The notes under the pieces are model-generated. The model saw nothing but the letters and a program-made list of their open reading frames with translations. It was not told the DNA's origin and did no database searches. A DNA stretch of 64,000 nucleotides from Climacium dendroides (lineage: Eukaryota > Streptophyta > Bryopsida > Hypnales > Climaciaceae), in contig OX467086.1 of the NCBI GenBank assembly GCA_950106755.1, forward strand, positions 18,556,001 through 18,620,000, written 5' to 3'. This document shows positions 58,695 to 64,000 of this stretch, one piece after another; the stretch's first letter is position 1, and each line of letters opens with the position of its first letter. The position numbers and the translations under genes were made by a program.

Positions 58695-60765
58695 AATTTT
58701 GGCCGTTGCTCGCTACACATTGGGGTCCTTCGGGACCCTTTTAATTAAAACTAAATAGGAAGTCCTAAGAATAAAGCTTTATTGTTCTTGGGGTATAACC
58801 CCCAATTTGTAAAGCAAAACTTCAAAAGATGGAAATAATGGTGGTTAGAAAATTAGCTCCAAGAGCGAAGCTTTGCCGTACGGCGGGTTAGCACCATGAT
58901 TTTTGGCCAAAATTCCACACATTAGAGAAAACAATGTTAAGGGGTTGGTATTACCACACCTTCTCAAGGACACTTTGACTAAAAACCAACTATTCTCAAC
59001 ACCAAGGTGTCGCAGGAATTTTCAACATTTGTAGTGTGAAATTCCTCACAAAAACACTTGGCTAAGAATAAAAGCTCCCAACACCAACAACTTATACACA
59101 AATTGGGGGGGGGGGGTCCTCAACTCAAGAGGTGGAAAACCTCACACCAAAAATGCGTAGGAAGAGGGTTATCCAAGACAAAAACCAATCCACATGCAAT
59201 CAAAAATCAAGTTAGTCCAACAAATGCATACAACAAAGCAAAGTATGCTTAGCAAAGGGACTCCTACGTTGTATGCCAGAAAACTCAAGAATGAAAGAAC
59301 TTGAAATTCAAAAGATAAATAATGCTTGAAAGCAAAAAACAAGAAGTTTGGCAAAATACCAAAGAACTCCAACAACGTGGCCGCGTATGGCGCAAGCAAA
59401 GAATGAAGAAAAGGGGTGCAAAGAGAGAGGAAGGGAGGCCTTTTATACATTTCCAAGGCCTCCACCCCTTCCCAATTTACTCTAAACTACCTAAGTAAAA
59501 TGAAAATGAACTAAAACTAACTATTACTACGCTAAATTCTATCCTATTGCTAATGTTGCTATAACTTTTGGAGAAAAGGTCCAATTGGCAAAAAAAAGTA
59601 TGCCATTGGCTCCAAAAGATCCAAATTAGCCTAGGACCCCCCCCCCCCGGACCCCCAACTTTCAAGCTTGAATTGTTCACACAAGACAATGTTTTCCAAC
59701 CTAAAGAAAGGTGAAAAACTCAATTTTTTGGAATTGACATCTCTTGGTAATTTTGACTAGCCAAGGTTGTTTGGAAGGTTCAAGAAAGTAAGAAAAAAGT
59801 CCAAGTCGACCCAACTTGGACTTCATATGTTCTTGGTATGCCGGTCAATGCTTCAAATGTTTTAAAATTTCGTTGGAAATTGTTAATGCCGCCATTTCGG
59901 GTAGTTACCAAGGTCGGAATGTCATGGAATTTGACTAGGTGCTTATTTAGGCTAAAACGCATCATCCTTATTTTTAGTGGAATTTTACCAATACCTAGGG
60001 AATTTCTATGTTTTTTGCAACTTCGGTAAAAAAGGTTGGCTTCCCATGGAGTCATCTTCCACAATTTAGAAAATTACGGAACATTTTGGATGGCTTCTAG
60101 GAAGTCCCAAAGTCCTTTGTGCTAAGTTGCAAGATCCAATTGTACTCAGTGAAGGAGAAACAAAATTACCTCTCTCAATTTTAATTCCTCAAAGGAGGAA
60201 TCGTTCCCATACAAGGGAATTTGGGTGAACCGACTCCACCATTGTTCTCTAGACATGTCTTTAAGCTAAAAACACCTATCTTCAATCCTCAATCACTCTT
60301 TTTTGAATTTTGAGAATTTTCTCCACCAAATGGGCAATTTCCACCAATTAGGTAATGTCTATCAATTGTAAAAATTGAACAAAAATGCCTTGGTAGATAT
60401 TCCTAGTATCAAGGAAGATGCTTCTAGATTTCATCCTCCAATCCTATCCTTTTTGTTGTGGTTGGTTGTTGAAAAATCAAATTATTCCCAATTTTGAGTG
60501 ATTTGTTACCAGAATGCCGATCGGGCCGATTTCCATTAAACTCTTAATCAGATTCCAATTCACCAAATTAAATTTTAAATTGGGAATTTGGAAGCGTTTT
60601 AAAGACTCCCATGTGATTAGGAACTTAACGCCGTATTTGTAGGGAATCCCTCCAAACACAATGCTAACTCTCTTTTTCTATCTTTTTGTTAACAATTAAG
60701 GTAAATATGAGCAAAAGCGGAAAAGATGAAAGAGCTAAGTCCTAGGTGACAATCTCGGGGCTCAC
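58695..60765. other. repeat-like DNA with homopolymer tracts
   Basis: Contains a G run at 59105-59116 and a C run at 59639-59648. Frames at 59169-59465 and 59780-60064 are hydrophobic or unrecognised. May be an LTR retroelement remnant; no motif of gag or pol was found. Confidence 0.4.
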
Positions 60766-61016
60766 AAGAATTTCATTAGAATAGCGATCATTCCGTGAAA
60801 ATGACACATTCAAAGGGGGACTACAAAATGGAAGAAATTCATAGAAAGATGGCATGGGGGTGGGGTGAAGAAATATGGGTGTTGCGTTGCAATTTGGACT
60901 TGTTAGGGATAGAATTGGCACATCTATGAGGTTGACATGCCAAGAAGCTTTGTCGTATGTGCTCTTGACTCACGTAAATGGCATGCGGAATGTCGTCATT
61001 TTAATGAAATTCTCCA
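60766..61016. mobile_element. Mutator-like MITE, inverted relative of the AMT2 intron copy
   Basis: Ends AAGAATTTCATTAGAATAGC and GTCATTTTAATGAAATTCTCC-type. The interior (TGAGGTTGACATGCC, GAAGAAATATGG) is the reverse complement of 20519-20761. The + strand frame at 60875-61090 is part of it. Confidence 0.65.
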
Positions 61017-61165
61017 TTTTGTTAATTGTGGGAAATGGAAGCAACAAATTAGGGTCATATATCTTTCTATTTCCAAACAAGCAATTCTAGTAACAATCTG
61101 TTGCAAATAAGAATCAATGCACACACAAAATTGCAAATTGATAGAATCCCACCATAAGCTTATAT

Positions 61166-61596
61166 TACTACAAGAGAAAGGGGTGTTTTAAGTGTAGTCC
61201 TATAATTTATGATTGTCTAGGAGACTCTTAGTAAAAATACATATTTTCATTAAAATTTTACTAAAAATCTCCTCAAATATCCATTAGGAAAAGTTTGAGG
61301 CCTGGAAAGGCCACTAGTTTTTTTATTTTCGACACCCTGGTAGTGTAAGTACATGAAAAATAAAAAATTACTAAAAAATTAGTCAATGTAACGTGGCGTT
61401 GACGTGACACCAATAGTGCCACGTCAGATTCAAAAATATAATAATAATAACAATAATGATAATTTTTTTTTCTTGTAATTGCACTACGAAAGGTATAGAC
61501 TGGCTGGCCTTTTTCAAGCCTAGATTTTTCCTAATGATAAATTATAGGACTATACTACTAAGGACTATACTTAAAACACCCCTTTCTCTTGTAGTG
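61166..61596. mobile_element. CACTA-like MITE with 3-bp target duplication
   Basis: Left end TACTACAAGAGAAAGGGGTG (first base mutated from C) and right end CACCCCTTTCTCTTGTAGTG, with the inverted repeat continuing through TTTTAAGTGTAGTCCTA. TAT flanks both sides (61163-61165 and 61597-61599). CACTA ends with a 3-bp duplication are diagnostic of the CMC/EnSpm group. A direct repeat ACTATACT/AGGACTATACTT lies at the right end. Confidence 0.8.
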
Positions 61597-61783
61597 TATG
61601 AGTTCAAATGGCTGAAATTGGCACCCTTCTAGTTGCTATATTGAAACCTAACATCTATATACTAGTCCTAGATTTTACAGCTCTATTTGTTTCAATGGAC
61701 AAAAGTAGAATGCCTCAATTAGTATCAAAACATTCAATAAATGAGGTTGCTTAGAGAAATTGGGTTTTAGAGATTTTGAAACT

Positions 61784-62600
61784 TTAACCCTTAAATGCTC
61801 AAGGCAACACATTTTGGTGTCAATAAACTTTGAATATTTTGGTGTTGACTATAATTTGAAGTTAAATAAATTCTTACAAAATTATTATTTTTGATATTTT
61901 CTTTTTTAATTGAATGAACTTTAAAATTTGACTTTAAAAAAATATTTAAAAATTCTTTTATTGAGGATTTGGTACAAGGGTGTCCATTACAAATCTTCAT
62001 TTTTTTAAGTGTGAGAGGTTCTTGAAGATGAGCCTTAAGTACATTAGATCATGAGGGAGAAATTGCATTAGAAACTCATTTAGAATTGTAGATTAGATTT
62101 TGGGAAGCCGTAAATTCATTACGGTTATGCATGTTATGTCCTTTAACCACGTATTTTTTTATGACCTCAATTTTAGATTTGTCATGTAAAAAGAGGCTTG
62201 AAAGACTTCAAATCCTTTTCATTGTTTTAACACCGTCTTGATCAAATATTATAATCCTTCAATTGATTGTTGTGTTCCTTTTCCTATGTGATCCACAACA
62301 CATCTATAGGGAATTTCATTCAAAATGACATATTCAATACACAATTTTCAAACTGCACGGTCTAAACCATAATAGTAACATCTAAAAAAGGTATACATTT
62401 TAGATTGTGCAATGTAAACTACAATAGTGCCAAAGTTACGGAATGGCACCATTTTAATGAAATTTCCCACATCTAGTTTGAATTGTGCAATTACAATTTC
62501 AAAAAACGTGATAAAACTTATTAAAACTTACTTAGGATTTTTGTTCAACTTTGAGCAAATTCCAAGATTCTCAAAAAAGGCCTTGGACATTTAGGGTTAA
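61784..62600. mobile_element. TTAA-flanked non-autonomous DNA element, family 3
   Basis: TTAA 61784-61787 then CCCTTAAATGCTCAAGGC, and right end GCCTTGGACATTTAGGG then TTAA 62597-62600. No coding capacity. It is interrupted by a Mutator-like MITE at 62309-62468. Confidence 0.7.
62309..62468. mobile_element. Mutator-like MITE nested in the TTAA element
   Basis: Ends GGGAATTTCATTCAAAATG and CATTTTAATGAAATTTCCC. Flanks ACATCTATA and ACATCTAGT agree at the first seven of nine positions, fitting a 9-bp Mutator target duplication. Confidence 0.75.
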
Positions 62601-62729
62601 ACTTAGATATTAATGCCGAACATCACAAACTACTGCAACCACAGAAACGCAACAGAGGCCTTCACCTTTTCCTCAAACCACTGTTGCAACTTCCAATAGT
62701 TTAGAGCATTCAAGTATCATCTACATAAT

Positions 62730-64000
62730 CTATGTTGCAATTTCAATCTTATGCTTGCTGTTAGAAGCTTCATTCTCAAACCTGCATTCACAGATACAAA
62801 GAAAGAAAGGGAGTTATCAGACAATAAGCTCCTGTACCAGGATCCACAGGAGCAAGTTTAATTTTGTTTAGAAACTTTCAACCACAACAGAATAGACTGA
62901 ACAGTATACGACATAACAACAGGGTTTTGAGTAAAATTAGATAAGACCTTTAGACATCAATTTCAGAATCTTCCCCATGAGTTGGGGTCTCTCTACGATC
63001 ACACTTACATACGATTAGTGGAATCATAGAGGGACCACGTAAATGATAGCTAGATAAGATTCCGAATATGATGTTGTTCAGAAGTGCAAAAATTTCTAGA
63101 ACAGTCTAACTGAAAATCCTGGTACCTCAAAAAAGCATGAGTTGTGAAACTTACGTTTGATCACCATGTGCATCATTCCGATCAAAAGGTAAAATCAGAT
63201 TGAGAAGCAAGGCAATAAATCCTCCAATTGAGAATCCATTTGAAATGACAATGATCAGTGAGTCTCTAAACCCTGCACAGATACCAAGTAAAGCATCCAA
63301 ATCAGTACATCAAATCCAAACGAAAACCGCACTGCAGGACATGCATACCACCACTGTAGCTACCATAACAAATTAACGTGTTTCAGGAACATTCAGACAG
63401 CGTTATGAACATTGTGTTCTCCAAGATTCGTGGGAATGACCTCTATGTTGTTTCAGAATTCCTGACAGTCAAACTTTACAAAAAACTCATTCTAAACAAA
63501 GAGAATTTTTACTGCCAGTTTGTTGTCAGTACCTCGGAAAGCCGGAGACCAGTTAGGATTGACAGGCCAAAAGTTGCCTTCAAAAGGATAGTCCGCGAAC
63601 TGTCCAGTGATGTTGACCCAAGCAGGGACCAAAATGACCCCCATGCCGACACCAATAGACATGATAGCAATAAATCGATTTCGCCGGTTGAGACCTTCTC
63701 TGAGATTCAGCACATGGATGCCTGAAACCACCACTCCAGTAAACAAGAACGTTGTCATGCCGCCCAGGACACAATTCGGAATGGTCAAGATGATGGCTGC
63801 AAACTTCCCAATGATGCCAAACAGCATGAGCCACGCACAGCACGCAAAACCCGCGTAGCGAGACGCACACCGAGAAAGGGAGATAACGCCATTGTTCTGT
63901 GCATAGGTTGTCACAGGCGTGATGAAGGCCAAGGCTCCAAAGAAGGAGTTGATGCCATCCGCTACCACGCCTCCCTGAACCCTCGTCTCAAACTTCTCCC
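62730..64000 (-). CDS. nucleobase (urate/xanthine-type) transporter, NAT family, 3' part
   Basis: Runs off the right edge. Visible exons 63533-64000, 63155-63272 and 62730-62781 join by GT-AG junctions to 211 residues ending KHKIEIAT. The NAT signature is QNNGVISLSRCASR (usual form QNNGVIALTR). It also has VADGINSFFGALAFITPVTT, IPNCVLGGMTTFLF and FRDSLIIVISNGFSIGG, with several membrane spans. These details (CASR, GGMTTFLF, FRDS) resemble fungal and algal UapA/UapC-type permeases more than the plant NATs I know, which read QNAGLLALT. Members import uric acid or xanthine with protons at the plasma membrane. The N-terminal two-thirds is outside the window. Confidence 0.88.

Noticed and set aside
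59105..59648. G and C homopolymer runs considered as regulatory or quadruplex elements
   Set aside because: Single runs without the spaced G-tracts needed for a quadruplex; also prone to base-call error.

Overview
The window looks like nuclear DNA of a green plant, most likely a seed-free land plant. The evidence is GT-AG genes with short introns, a thylakoid-lumen FKBP gene with a twin-arginine transit peptide, a nuclear copy of the chloroplast petA gene, a Ty1/copia element primed by initiator-Met tRNA, PIF/Harbinger genes and a decayed GH17 (beta-1,3-glucanase) start. The clade is inference. No bacterial operon, CRISPR array, rRNA or convincing tRNA was seen. Most of the sequence is AT-rich and repeat-derived; the real genes sit in islands of more balanced composition.

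Layout: 1-17.5 kb is gene-poor. It holds a 230-bp tandem repeat, a 97-bp minisatellite, hairpin repeats built on GTGATATTA, a pogo-like MITE, three TTAA-flanked elements and a few unidentified islands. At 17.6-22.5 kb lies a complete three-exon ammonium transporter (AMT2/MEP type, 489 codons) on the + strand, with repeat-rich introns. At 22.5-24.3 kb its 3' flank runs tail-to-tail into a broken 3' fragment of an FKBP16-3-like gene. From 24.3 to 38.3 kb there is an insertion-filled gap: a decayed N4/N6 DNA-methylase-like gene, a 5' part of a copia element with an extra ORF upstream of gag, a GH17 first-exon fragment, a petA plastid insertion, and a decayed PIF/Harbinger pair (Myb-like ORF1 and DDE transposase). 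At 38.3-41.8 kb the same AMT-tail/FKBP-tail segment reappears, now leading into a complete six-exon FKBP16-3-like gene on the - strand (215 codons). From 42.5 to 48.4 kb there are GC-rich islands and a small repeat-bearing ORF. From 48.4 to 62.6 kb there is an intronless PDCD2/TSR4-like copy with one in-frame stop, plus several foldback, CACTA-like, Mutator-like and TTAA elements, some nested. The right edge (62.7-64 kb, - strand) is the 3' part of a nucleobase transporter of the fungal UapA-like type.

The strongest structural result is a tandem duplication. A unit running from the AMT2 3' UTR into FKBP intron 4 was copied once. One copy kept a whole AMT2 and a broken FKBP, and the other kept a whole FKBP and only the AMT2 tail; about 14 kb of mobile DNA now lies between them. 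The two intact metabolic genes near each end (ammonium transporter, urate/xanthine-type permease) both concern nitrogen acquisition, but nothing in the sequence shows that they are co-regulated.
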